A stretch of DNA of 43,151 bases from Rhodococcus sp. (in: high G+C Gram-positive bacteria) (GCA_004211695.1 SEEV01000020.1:1-43151), one strand, 5' to 3'; positions 7,895 to 16,194 are shown, counted from the stretch's first letter. Numbers and translations: made by a program. The notes: generated by a model not told the origin, from the letters alone.

Positions 7895-9544
7895 TCAGCT
7901 GCTGGAGAGCTGTTCCGAAGCCGGGTCTTCCGTGGGATGTGTGGAGGTCAGCACTCCGGACGCTATGTCCGCCTGCACGCGGAATTTCTGTATCTTCCCG
8001 GTGGGCGTCATGGGCAGTGCGTCGGTGAAGTACCACAACGACGGCGTCTTGTGAGCGGCGATCCGCTCGCGACACCAGGATTTCAAGTCTGTCGCGTCCG
8101 GCGGATCGGCGGGGTCCGCCGGTCGGACGACGGCACCGATCTGCTCGCCCCATCTGGCATCCGGCACCCCGACGATCGCCACCTCGGCCACGTCCGGGTG
8201 CTGGAACAGCAGTTCCTCGATCTCACGCGGGTAGATGTTGAGTCCGCCGCGGATGATCATGTCCTTGAGGCGTCCGGTGATGCGCAGAAAGCCTCGTTCG
8301 TCCATCGTTGCGAGATCGCCCATGTACAGCCATCCGTCGGCGTCGACCGCCGCGGCCGTTTCGTCCGGCATGTCGGAGTAGCCGAGCATCGTCTGGTAAC
8401 CGCGACAGCATATTTCACCCTGCTCGCCGATCGGGAGAACCTCACCGGAGACGGGATCGATGATCTTCACTTCCAGCTCCGGCAGGGGCTGTCCTACGGT
8501 CGTCGCCTGATCGGCGGGGTCGTCGGTGACCCGGGTCTGGCTGATGACTCCGTGCATCTCGCTCTGCCCGAACAGGATCGTGAACTGGCAGTCGAGTTCC
8601 TCGATCACCCGCTCGACGAGCGTCTGGGGAACCGCGGCGGCGCCGGACAGCACGGTGTGCAGGCTCGACAGGTCGCGAGTGCTGCGATCCGGATGCTCGA
8701 GAAGTGTGATGAGCATCGTCGGAACCATCAATGAGTGTGTCCCGCGGTAGGTTTCGACCATTTCGAGTGTCAGTGCGGCGTCGAAGCCGGGCAGGACCAC
8801 GTAGGTGCCGTGCGCGGCGAACGTGCCGAGTTCGGTCACGGCGCCTCCTCCGATGTGATACATCGGCATCGCGTTGACGCAGACCACGTGGTCCACCATT
8901 CCTGCTCTCTCGAACACGAAGGTGGCCTCGTTGACGATGCCCTTGTGGTGCAGCAGAGCGCCTTTGGGGAACCCGGTGGTCCCGGACGTGTACTGAATCT
9001 GCACCGGGGCGGTGGGTGCGACGGCAGGGAACTCCGTTGCCGGGTCACCGGCCGCGGCGAACGCTCGCCATTCGCTGGTCGGGACGACCTTGCGGAGGGC
9101 GGGCAGCGACGGCCGCACCTCCGCAAGAACGGCCGTGAGGTCCGAGCCGCGATAGCTCTCCCGGTAGAAGAGCCCGACGGCGCGGGACTGGCGCAGGATG
9201 TACTCGAGTTCGTGGGCGCGGTAGGCGGGATTCACGCCGACCACCACCATCCCGGCCATCGCGATCGCCTGCTGGAGGATCACCCACTCGGCACTGTTGG
9301 GTGCCCAGATCGCGATCCTGTCGCCGGGTGCGAAGTGGGCGAGCAACGCCCTCGCGGCACCTTCGACGTCGGCGAGGAGTCGACGGTACGTCCATTCTCG
9401 CCGATCGGCCGGATCGGGAGTTCCGTCGACGAGGGCGAGGCGGTCGGGTTCCGCTGTCGCGGCCTCTCGCAGCAGGTCGCCGACGGTGATGTCGCGGACG
9501 CCTGAGCTCGGTGTCGCCGGCCAGAGAGACTTTTCGAGGGGCAT
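7895..9544 (-). CDS. AMP-forming acyl-CoA ligase (ANL superfamily)
   Basis: This 549-residue ligase activates a carboxylic acid to its CoA thioester through an acyl-adenylate. The P-loop-like motif YTSGTTGFPKG lies near residue 182, the FGQSEMHG motif (A5-like) near 325, GWLYMGDLA near 405, and the hinge and C-terminal domain include GRLKDMIIRGGLNIYP. The catalytic Lys is in PTGKIQKFRV near residue 520. Similarity is to medium-chain/aryl ligases of the FadD3/cyclohexanecarboxylate type, but the substrate cannot be told. The ATG at 9544 has AGGA upstream and gives the expected family length. It sits in the dehydratase run, 83 bases after the SDR gene, so it probably supplies the CoA ester used by the upstream-encoded enzymes. 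Confidence 0.93.
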   Translation of the reverse strand: MPLEKSLWPATPSSGVRDITVGDLLREAATAEPDRLALVDGTPDPADRREWTYRRLLADVEGAARALLAHFAPGDRIAIWAPNSAEWVILQQAIAMAGMVVVGVNPAYRAHELEYILRQSRAVGLFYRESYRGSDLTAVLAEVRPSLPALRKVVPTSEWRAFAAAGDPATEFPAVAPTAPVQIQYTSGTTGFPKGALLHHKGIVNEATFVFERAGMVDHVVCVNAMPMYHIGGGAVTELGTFAAHGTYVVLPGFDAALTLEMVETYRGTHSLMVPTMLITLLEHPDRSTRDLSSLHTVLSGAAAVPQTLVERVIEELDCQFTILFGQSEMHGVISQTRVTDDPADQATTVGQPLPELEVKIIDPVSGEVLPIGEQGEICCRGYQTMLGYSDMPDETAAAVDADGWLYMGDLATMDERGFLRITGRLKDMIIRGGLNIYPREIEELLFQHPDVAEVAIVGVPDARWGEQIGAVVRPADPADPPDATDLKSWCRERIAAHKTPSLWYFTDALPMTPTGKIQKFRVQADIASGVLTSTHPTEDPASEQLSSS

Positions 9545-9627
9545 GATGCAATCCTGCCTTCGGGCTGTGCGGTGTGCTGGGGAGTTGGGGAGCTTGTGTG
9601 CGGAAGATGCGGGTGGCAACCGATCGC

Positions 9628-10428
9628 TCATCCCGCCGAGATGCCGCCGTTCGGACTGACCACTTGACCGGTGATCCGGCGGGCCTGCGGGCTGCACAGG
9701 AACAACACGAGGTCGGCCACGTCGACCGGTTCGGCGACGCCCAGCGACGCCAGCCCGGCGGCCTTCTCGAAGAGCTTCGCGCTGAACGGCTCGGCCATGA
9801 CGCGGTCGTAGGCGCCCGTGTCCCGGATGAGTGACGGGGTTACCGCATTGACCCGCACACCGTCGCGTTTGGCTTCCATCGCAAGGGTTTTGGAGAACAT
9901 CACGATGGCGGCCATCGCCGCGCCGAGGACGGTTTCTCCCGGGGTCGGATGCTTCGCCGCGTCGGAGGCGATGTTCACGATCACACCGCCGCGCTTCGTC
10001 CGCATCTGCGGAAGCACGGCGCGGCACATGTTGATCGGGCCGAGCGCCTGCTGCAGCAGGATGGACGGTACGTCCTCGGGTGGTGTGTCGTGGAAGAGCT
10101 GGGGCGAGTACGCACTCGCGATGCTGTTGATCAGGATGTCGGCGGGGCCGAGCGAGGCGCCCAGTTCCTCGGTCACCCTCGCGGCTTCCGCCGGGTCGTT
10201 CACATCGCCTGCGGCGAAGAAGGCCCAGACACCCGACGCGAGTGATCGGACCTCCGTTGCTGCCTTCTCTCCCCGTTCGGTGTTGCGGCCGACCAGACCG
10301 ATGCGCTGGGTGCCCGCCCGGACCAACTGACGGGCGACCTGCAGGCCGACCCCGTTCGTCCCGCCCACGATGTAGACGGTCGCCTCGGACAGGTCTGGCA
10401 CCCAGACTTCGTGTGTGTCTTTACTCAT
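9628..10428 (-). CDS. SDR-fold protein lacking the catalytic Tyr and Lys
   Basis: This 266-residue protein has a classical short-chain dehydrogenase/reductase fold. The cofactor-binding loop is GGTNGVG at 22-28, the NNAG position reads INSIAS (100-105), and RVNAVTPS (192-199) is conserved. The active-site triad is abnormal. Ser155 is present, but the Tyr position is Leu168 and the Lys position is Met172 (segment VLGAAMAAIVMFSK), so the usual hydride-transfer acid/base pair is missing. It may bind NAD(P)H without normal dehydrogenase activity, work as an isomerase or hydratase-like enzyme, or be a structural partner. The ATG at 10428 overlaps the activase stop by 4 bases (ATGA), which implies translational coupling to the dehydratase activator. 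Confidence 0.85.
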   Translation of the reverse strand: MSKDTHEVWVPDLSEATVYIVGGTNGVGLQVARQLVRAGTQRIGLVGRNTERGEKAATEVRSLASGVWAFFAAGDVNDPAEAARVTEELGASLGPADILINSIASAYSPQLFHDTPPEDVPSILLQQALGPINMCRAVLPQMRTKRGGVIVNIASDAAKHPTPGETVLGAAMAAIVMFSKTLAMEAKRDGVRVNAVTPSLIRDTGAYDRVMAEPFSAKLFEKAAGLASLGVAEPVDVADLVLFLCSPQARRITGQVVSPNGGISAG

Positions 10429-11384
10429 CGGATGTTCCTTTGCAGTTCGAGCGGCACCGGTTGACCGGTGCCGGGAGAGGACTGGCCAGGCGTGCCGTCG
10501 CAGTCCTGGCAATGGGGCGTACCGGCCGACTTGCTCGCCCGGAATTGTTCGTCCGTCGCGGCGTCGGACGACGACGGGGAGGCCCTGCCGCCGGCGAAGT
10601 CGTCACGCGCCAGCAACCCGGCACCGTACGCGCCCGCGATTTGTGGTTGGTCGAGTACTTCCACCGGGTGCTTCAGCGCGCGCGACACGTGCAGTCGCGC
10701 GGCCGGGTTCTTCGCCACGCCGCCGGTCATCACCGTCGGCGTTGCCTTACCCACCTGCGCCACCAGTCCGAGTGTGCGCGCCGCGACGGCTTTGTGCACC
10801 GACGCCGCGATGTCGGCCTTGTCGCGGCCCTGCGCCAGTAGTGAGATCACCTCGGTTTCCGCGAACGTGGCACACATGCTGCTGATCTCGAGGCTCTCGG
10901 AACCGGCGAGGGCGAGTTCGCCGACTGCGCTGACGTCGACTTCGAGGGCACGCGCGAGCACGTCGAAGAAGCGGCCGGTCCCGCTCGCGCACCGGTCGTT
11001 CATAGCGAACCGTTCCACGAGGCCGTCGTCGTCGACGATGATGGCCTTGCTGTCCTGCCCGCCGATGTCGATCACCAGCCGCACCCCCGGGTGCAGGGCT
11101 GCGGCGCCGCGGGCATGGCACGTGATCTCGGTGAACGTGCGGTCCGTGCCGGGGACCAGCTTGCGCCCGTATCCGGTGCTGATGGTCCGCCGGATATCGG
11201 ACTGCGAGACACCCGCCGCGGCCATCGCACCGTCCATCGCACGCGCGACCGCCTCACGGCTCACCGCTCCCATCTGGATCACGCTCGACCCGATCAGGGA
11301 GCCGCTCTCGTCGACGACGGCCGCTTTCGCGGTGGTCGATCCGAGGTCGACACCCATGACGCAAAAACCGCCGGTAGTCGTCAT
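10425..11384 (-). CDS. 2-hydroxyacyl-CoA dehydratase activator (BadF/BadG/BcrA/HgdC-type ATPase)
   Basis: This protein belongs to the ASKHA ATPases that fire low-potential electrons into 2-hydroxyacyl-CoA dehydratases or benzoyl-CoA reductases. The phosphate loop GVDLGSTT (11-18), DIGGQDSK (106-113) and TGGVAKNP (220-227) are present. Both [4Fe-4S] ligands expected at the homodimer interface are there: Cys132 in NDRCASGTGRF and Cys171 in SSMCATFAETE. Their 39-residue spacing equals that of the classical HgdC pair. The ATG at 11384 is preferred because GGAG lies 8 bases before it; an ATG at 11411 abuts the upstream stop but has no such site. The core ends near residue 262. A tail of about 55 residues follows, rich in Ser, Gly and Pro with a C-x2-C (292-295), which typical activators of about 260 residues lack. 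One ATPase gene fits the Hgd/Had/Fld type rather than the four-subunit Bcr type. Confidence 0.93.
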   Translation of the reverse strand: MTTTGGFCVMGVDLGSTTAKAAVVDESGSLIGSSVIQMGAVSREAVARAMDGAMAAAGVSQSDIRRTISTGYGRKLVPGTDRTFTEITCHARGAAALHPGVRLVIDIGGQDSKAIIVDDDGLVERFAMNDRCASGTGRFFDVLARALEVDVSAVGELALAGSESLEISSMCATFAETEVISLLAQGRDKADIAASVHKAVAARTLGLVAQVGKATPTVMTGGVAKNPAARLHVSRALKHPVEVLDQPQIAGAYGAGLLARDDFAGGRASPSSSDAATDEQFRASKSAGTPHCQDCDGTPGQSSPGTGQPVPLELQRNIR

Positions 11385-11411
11385 TCTCGTTTCTCCGGAC
11401 ACCTCACCCAT

Positions 11412-12752
11412 TCAGATCACGGACTTCATCCGTTGCACGTCGATGGCCTCGAGCATGGCCTCCAGGCGGCTGTCGAACAGTTCGTCGTTGTAGAACGACG
11501 CGTCGGCGACATCGCCCTCGAAGAAGAACGACTTGACTCCGCGCTGCTCCTCGGCCGCGCGGGCCAGCATCGTCTGTGGATTGGTCATCGCCCGGCAGGT
11601 TCGGGTCGAGTGGAACGCGATCCCGTCGATCGCGTACTCGTCCAGGCGCCGGAGCAACAGTTCCTGCAGGTTCTTCAACCCGTGGTTCAGGGGGCAGAGC
11701 AGGTAGTGCTGCGCCATGCCCAGGAGGGGGTTGTCCACATCGATGAGCTGGGGCTCCTGCCAGAAGGACTCGTGGGTGTAGCGGCCGGCGACGACGGCGA
11801 CGTCGTACTCGGCGAACTTCCGGGTGAGGAAGCCGAGTTTGTTCCAGTTCATGATGCCGTCGAAATACACGCGGTAGCGCTCGTCCGGCAAGGCACTGAC
11901 CCCGTCGGCAACCCGCTGTTCGAGTTCGGTCTTCACACCGGCGAAGTAGTCGACGAGCGCCTGATTGCCGGGTAGGAAGTTGATCGGTGCGATGCTCGCG
12001 ACCCAGTCCCAGTAGGTCGCGGGGGTGGGTGCCTGCCTGCAGAGTGCCATTCCCTCGAGGCGCAATTCGGACGCGCGCTTGATGTAGGACATGCTCTCGC
12101 TGAGCGCATCCCAGTCGAACGGTCGTCCGGTCTGATACTCGAGGAAGGCGATCAGTTCGCGCAACTGACCCTCGACGTACTTGCCGACCTCGTTCCACTC
12201 CTCGCCCCGCATGTAGCCGGCGTCGGGTTTGTTGCCCCACAGCATGGGAATGGAGACGTTGAACAGCGGGAGCTTGCGATCGAAGACCCGGTACGTCATG
12301 GCGTCCCACTGCTGGCCGGTGCTGCATCCGGCGTAGCCGTTGACGAAGAAGTCCGGGGCCGGCAGCTTGCTTGCCAGTTCCTGCTGGTCGACCATGCCGA
12401 CCACGCCGGTCTCTCGTTCGGCGGCCGATTGGTGGGTCAGCACGGCGCAGCCCAGATGTGTTCGCGCATAGGAACACAGCTCACCGATGTAGCCGTACTC
12501 GGCGCCGGCCGCCTGGGCGGGTCCTTCGAGGTGCTGGGCGGCCAGACGCGCGGCGAACGCCTCGCCGTGACACCACTCCAGACCGGCGGCCTGGAACAAC
12601 GGGTTCAGCGCGGCGCCGTTGTACCAGACGACGTGCTTGCCGCGTTCCCTGGCGGTGAAGATGTTCTCCCAGTAGTCGGCCACCATCTTGCCGCCGACCC
12701 GCGTGCTCGACAGCCGGCGGGCCTTTTCCTTGCTGGTCTGTTCGATCGACAT
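11412..12752 (-). CDS. 2-hydroxyacyl-CoA dehydratase / benzoyl-CoA reductase-family subunit (HgdA/FldB/BcrB-like)
   Basis: This 446-residue subunit belongs to the HgdB/BcrBC family. Members carry a [4Fe-4S] cluster with an open coordination site and carry out ketyl-radical dehydration of (R)-2-hydroxyacyl-CoA, or in the Bcr branch reduce aryl-CoA rings. Three family cysteines are visible: Cys93 in ELCSYARTHLG, Cys143 in GYAGCSTG, and Cys386 in GIAFHSTRTCRAMTNPQ, the last a hallmark of the active subunit. An AGAGGAG site precedes the ATG. The gene follows its partner subunit by 28 bases and the activator comes directly after, so the three should form one enzyme system. Such enzymes are known mainly from strict anaerobes, which makes the setting unusual. 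Exact substrate and reaction are not readable. Confidence 0.92.
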   Translation of the reverse strand: MSIEQTSKEKARRLSSTRVGGKMVADYWENIFTARERGKHVVWYNGAALNPLFQAAGLEWCHGEAFAARLAAQHLEGPAQAAGAEYGYIGELCSYARTHLGCAVLTHQSAAERETGVVGMVDQQELASKLPAPDFFVNGYAGCSTGQQWDAMTYRVFDRKLPLFNVSIPMLWGNKPDAGYMRGEEWNEVGKYVEGQLRELIAFLEYQTGRPFDWDALSESMSYIKRASELRLEGMALCRQAPTPATYWDWVASIAPINFLPGNQALVDYFAGVKTELEQRVADGVSALPDERYRVYFDGIMNWNKLGFLTRKFAEYDVAVVAGRYTHESFWQEPQLIDVDNPLLGMAQHYLLCPLNHGLKNLQELLLRRLDEYAIDGIAFHSTRTCRAMTNPQTMLARAAEEQRGVKSFFFEGDVADASFYNDELFDSRLEAMLEAIDVQRMKSVI

Positions 12753-12780
12753 GGCTAACTCCTCTGAGGGTGCGTCGAAT

Positions 12781-13953
12781 TCAGGACGGAACGGGTGCGG
12801 GCAGACGGCGAATGCGCTCCACGAAGGTCTCGATCTTCGTGCGGAGCGTCTCGACGGGGTTGCCTTCGTGCTCGGTCTCGAGGAGCAGCAGAGGTATCCC
12901 GCGCGCGTCGAGCGCCTTGCGTAGTTCCGGGTAGTAGAGCATGTGGGGCTCGCAGAACTTCGCCATCAGGACGACGACTCCGTTGGAGCGGCTCTTCTCG
13001 AGCGAGTCGATCAGGTAGGTGTCCCAATCGACCCCGACGGTGACCCGTGTCGGGCACGGAGCGTTGTCGTTTCGGTCCAGGTACCACTTCGACAGTGCCT
13101 CCAGCGGGTCGCCGTCCTCGGGTACGTCGGTCGAGATGTACCGGAAGCCGGTGTACAGGTCGTCGTCGACGACGAGCACTCCGGATTCCTCGATCACATC
13201 GAGGACCTCCGGGCGGGGGGCGTGGCAGAAGTGACCGGAGAGGTGCAGTCGCACCAGATCGTCGGGCGCGTCGGCAGTCGGATCGAGCAGATCGAGAACA
13301 CGGACCAGTGCGGCGTTGTGCTCTTCGATATCCATCACCATGCTCGACTTCACCAGTACCTGCATGTCGCTCGCAGTGATGCGCGCACGGCCGGCGCGGC
13401 GCAGGTCGTAGAGTTCCCGAAGCAGACGCCGATTCGTGTTGAACAGCCGAATGCTCTCGGCCAGAGACTCATCCGTGATCGTCGATCCGACGACCTCTTC
13501 GATCTCGCTCCTCAGTTCGTGTATTCGGCCCGCCACCCGTGGCTTGGTCCACGGATCGTCCATCGCGCTGGTGAACTGCGCGAAGTGCACGGGTTTCTCG
13601 GGTCGTGCCCAGCGGATCACGTCGACCGCGCCGAGGAGTTGCACGCAGTGATCGGCGGCGACGAAGCCGTCGAAGACGTCGAGTTCACCGACTGCGGCCT
13701 GGTCGGCGACACTTCGTGGGTAGCCGCAGTAGAACTCGGCAAGCAGGTTGCGTCCCTCCGTGATCGGGGTGCGGCTTTCTTGGACGATCACCGGCAACGC
13801 GCCGGCCGCGTGCACGATCTCGGACGGAAAGTTCATCGGAAAAGATCCGATCACGTGCTTCCCGCTCTTCTTTTTCCACGTTTGCGCATAGGTGACCGGG
13901 TCATCGGCGGTCGCTCGCAGCGACGACATGACGGTCGGATCCAGTTCGTTCAC
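12781..13953 (-). CDS. 2-hydroxyacyl-CoA dehydratase / benzoyl-CoA reductase-family subunit (HgdB/FldC/BcrC-like)
   Basis: This 390-residue protein is the second subunit of the radical dehydratase-like enzyme. Candidate cluster cysteines are Cys76 (EFYCGYPRS), Cys103 (ADHCVQLLG) and Cys334 in AKFCEPHMLYYPEL. The last is followed by GIPLLLLETE, the usual C-terminal strand-helix signature. Two extra Cys (243, 300) are present. Translation likely starts at the GTG at 13953 after GAGAGG. It is the first gene of the minus-strand run, and its promoter faces the racemase gene across a 160-base AT-richer gap. The family needs an activator, which is encoded two genes on. The alternative of an aryl-CoA reductase cannot be excluded by sequence. 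Confidence 0.9.
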   Translation of the reverse strand: MNELDPTVMSSLRATADDPVTYAQTWKKKSGKHVIGSFPMNFPSEIVHAAGALPVIVQESRTPITEGRNLLAEFYCGYPRSVADQAAVGELDVFDGFVAADHCVQLLGAVDVIRWARPEKPVHFAQFTSAMDDPWTKPRVAGRIHELRSEIEEVVGSTITDESLAESIRLFNTNRRLLRELYDLRRAGRARITASDMQVLVKSSMVMDIEEHNAALVRVLDLLDPTADAPDDLVRLHLSGHFCHAPRPEVLDVIEESGVLVVDDDLYTGFRYISTDVPEDGDPLEALSKWYLDRNDNAPCPTRVTVGVDWDTYLIDSLEKSRSNGVVVLMAKFCEPHMLYYPELRKALDARGIPLLLLETEHEGNPVETLRTKIETFVERIRRLPAPVPS

Positions 13954-14113
13954 ATCCAGCCTCTCGACTTCGTGGACCGGTACACCGTGACGACTGACGA
14001 ACTGCGCCGCGGCGACCTGATTAGAAATGTTACGTTATTTGATAGCGAGTATCCATACTTGTCAAACATTAGCCGTGGGGGAACCCGCGGCGCCGGCCTT
14101 TCGGAGGTTCCCG
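13954..14113. promoter_or_regulatory. Divergent promoter region of the dehydratase run and the racemase gene
   Basis: An AT-rich island (about 14020-14075) stands out from the GC-rich flanks. For the minus strand a consensus -35, TTGACA, is seen (plus-strand 14060-14065). A possible -10 TATCAA (14039-14044) is spaced 15 bases, slightly short. Between them lies AGTAT-CC-ATACT (14048-14059), a perfect 5+5 inverted repeat well placed for a repressor. AATGTT (14026-14031) and AACATT (14065-14070) flank it. The PaaX-type protein encoded two genes away is a natural candidate to act here. On the plus side GGAGG precedes the racemase ATG. Confidence 0.5.
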
Positions 14114-15220
14114 ATGAAACGTGTGCTCGATGGACTGCGGGTGGTCGAACTCGCCGGGATCGGCCCGTCACCCCACGCCGCGATGTTTCTCGCGGACCTC
14201 GGCGCCGACGTCGTGCGAGTCGAGCGTCCCGGCGGTGTGGCGCAGCTGCTGCCCGTGGACAAGGATGCGGGACTGCGGAATCGTCGCTCGGTGAACGCGG
14301 ACCTCAAGGTGCCCGCCGACCTGGCGAAGGTGCTGACACTCGTGGACAAGGCCGATGTCCTCATCGAGGGCTATCGGCCGGGCGCGGCGGAGCGACTGGG
14401 CATCGGTCCCGACGTCTGCCGTCAGCGCAACCCTCGGCTCGTGTACGCCAGGATCACCGGGTGGGGTCAGGACGGCCCACTCGCTCCCTACGCCGGCCAC
14501 GACATCAACTACCTCGCGCTCAGCGGCGCGCTGAACGCCATCGGCCGGGAGGGTGAACGGCCGCTCGCACCGCTCAACCTGGTCGCGGACCTGGGTGGGG
14601 GTTCGATGCTCGCCGTCACGGGCATCCTCGGCGCCCTGTACGCACGGGCCCAGAGCGGGGTCGGAGACGTGGTCGACGTCGCGATGGTCGACGGGGTGAG
14701 TGCGCTCATGACGATGTTCTGGACCCTCACCGAGAACGGGCTCTGGTCCGATCGGCGGGGGACCAACGTCATCGACGGCGCGGCGCCCTTCTACGACACG
14801 TACGAGTGCGCCGACGGTCGGTACCTCGCGGTGGGCGCGGTCGAGCCGGTGTTCTACGCCCAGCTGCTGGAGGGACTCGGACTCGACCCCGAGGGTCTGC
14901 CGGACCAGTACGACGAGTCGGCATGGCCGATGCTCCGGAAGACCTTCGCCGACGTATTCGCCACGCGGAGCCGGGACACGTGGGTGCAGGCGTTCGGGCG
15001 GCTCGATGCCTGCGTGACACCGGTGCTGGCCCTCGCCGAGGTGCAGGATCACCCGCACATCTCCGCGCGCAACACCATCGTGAGCGCATTCGGGCAGCGT
15101 CAGCCGGCCGCAGCGCCGCGTTTCGCGCGCACCGCTGCCGCAACATACGCGCCACCCCGGACGCCCGGCTCCGACACCGAGGCCGTCTTCCGGGACTGGG
15201 GTGTCGATGACGATCACTGA
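14114..15220 (+). CDS. Alpha-methylacyl-CoA racemase-like CaiB/BaiF family protein
   Basis: This 368-residue family III CoA-transferase fold protein looks like the racemase branch. These enzymes epimerise the 2-position of 2-methylacyl-CoA esters in the cytosol. The racemase residues are visible: His in AGHDINYLALSG near residue 126, and Asp in NLVADLGGGSML near 156. The length also fits alpha-methylacyl-CoA racemase. The start at 14114 is supported by GGAGG 6 bases upstream; an earlier in-frame start lacks one. Divergent transcription from the dehydratase subunits suggests it handles the same CoA ester. In clostridial phenyllactate dehydratase operons a CaiB/BaiF member (FldA) is the CoA-transferase, so a transferase role cannot be ruled out, but the His/Asp pair favours racemase. 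Confidence 0.88.
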   Translation: MKRVLDGLRVVELAGIGPSPHAAMFLADLGADVVRVERPGGVAQLLPVDKDAGLRNRRSVNADLKVPADLAKVLTLVDKADVLIEGYRPGAAERLGIGPDVCRQRNPRLVYARITGWGQDGPLAPYAGHDINYLALSGALNAIGREGERPLAPLNLVADLGGGSMLAVTGILGALYARAQSGVGDVVDVAMVDGVSALMTMFWTLTENGLWSDRRGTNVIDGAAPFYDTYECADGRYLAVGAVEPVFYAQLLEGLGLDPEGLPDQYDESAWPMLRKTFADVFATRSRDTWVQAFGRLDACVTPVLALAEVQDHPHISARNTIVSAFGQRQPAAAPRFARTAAATYAPPRTPGSDTEAVFRDWGVDDDH

Positions 15221-15267
15221 CCGGCACCGCGGGGTGTTGTGGCACCGGGCCGTCCTGATGCGCGACG

Positions 15268-16152
15268 ATGGCACTCATGTCTGACTCATCCGACTCGAAC
15301 CAGCAGTCCACATCCGATACGGAGGCGGCGCCGACCGGTAGCGCGCGGTCCGTCCTCGTCACCGTGCTCGGCGAGCTGGTCGAACCGTACGGGCAGCCGG
15401 TGCGGACAGCGGCGCTTCTCTACGTCCTCAAAGGGCTCGGGTACGGGGAGCATGCGGCTCGCCAGGCGATCGCCCGGACGGGTTCCGCGGGCCTGATCGC
15501 CGCCGACCGGAATGGACGCGAGACGCTGTGGACGTTGACGGACAAGGCCCATCGGCTCTTCACCGAAGGCGAACTCCGGGTGTTCTCCACCGACGTGGAC
15601 ACCACGCAGTGGGACGGCCGGTGGCTCGTCGTGAATGTGCCGATCCCGGAATCGCACCGCTCGACCCGCAAGAAGTTGTATGCCGCGCTGCGATGGGCCG
15701 GTTTCGGGAATCCGACGCCCGGCGTCTGGGTCACTCCCCACGTCGACCGCGCTGCGGAAGCGGCGAGAACCATCGATTCTCTCGGATTGTCTCCCAACAC
15801 TGTCTCGTTCGTGGGGGCGCTCGCCGTACCCGGGATCCCCGAGGACGAACTCGTCCGCCGCTCATGGGATCTGGACGCCGCCGAGAAGGAGTACGACGCA
15901 CTGCTCGACCGCTTCGACACCCACGCATTCGAACCGGGTGACGAGTTGCTCTTCGCGCACCTCCAGCTCGCGGACGCCCTGCGGCGCATGCCGTACATGG
16001 ACCCCCGGCTACCCGAAGTGCTGCTGCCCGATTGGCGCGGGCTGAAGGCCGCGCGGCGGCTGCGGGACCTCCGCGCCGAGTGGACCCCCACCGCGCATGC
16101 GCGCTGGCGTCACATCGCCGGCCTCGACGTGCCCGCGACTCCGGCGCAGTAG
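15268..16152 (+). CDS. PaaX-type transcriptional regulator
   Basis: This 294-residue protein resembles the PaaX family, repressors that release DNA on binding an aryl- or acyl-CoA such as phenylacetyl-CoA. A winged helix-turn-helix lies near residues 30-100 (AALLYVLKGLGYGEHAARQAIARTG), and the central PaaX domain includes DGRWLVVNVPIPES and GFGNPTPGVWVTPH. The first ATG at 15268 and the one at 15277 are both possible; neither has a strong binding site. It lies just after the racemase gene in the same direction. It is the best local candidate to control the divergent dehydratase promoter in response to the CoA ester made by the ligase; that is inference. Confidence 0.88.
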   Translation: MALMSDSSDSNQQSTSDTEAAPTGSARSVLVTVLGELVEPYGQPVRTAALLYVLKGLGYGEHAARQAIARTGSAGLIAADRNGRETLWTLTDKAHRLFTEGELRVFSTDVDTTQWDGRWLVVNVPIPESHRSTRKKLYAALRWAGFGNPTPGVWVTPHVDRAAEAARTIDSLGLSPNTVSFVGALAVPGIPEDELVRRSWDLDAAEKEYDALLDRFDTHAFEPGDELLFAHLQLADALRRMPYMDPRLPEVLLPDWRGLKAARRLRDLRAEWTPTAHARWRHIAGLDVPATPAQ

Positions 16153-16194
16153 GCGGGTTCGGAGACCTTCCCATGTTCGGTCCAATAATTTACA

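Noticed and set aside
10425..13953. Class I benzoyl-CoA reductase assignment
   Set aside because: That enzyme has two different ATPase subunits; only one activase gene is present and its cysteine spacing fits HgdC. Not excluded outright, but less likely.
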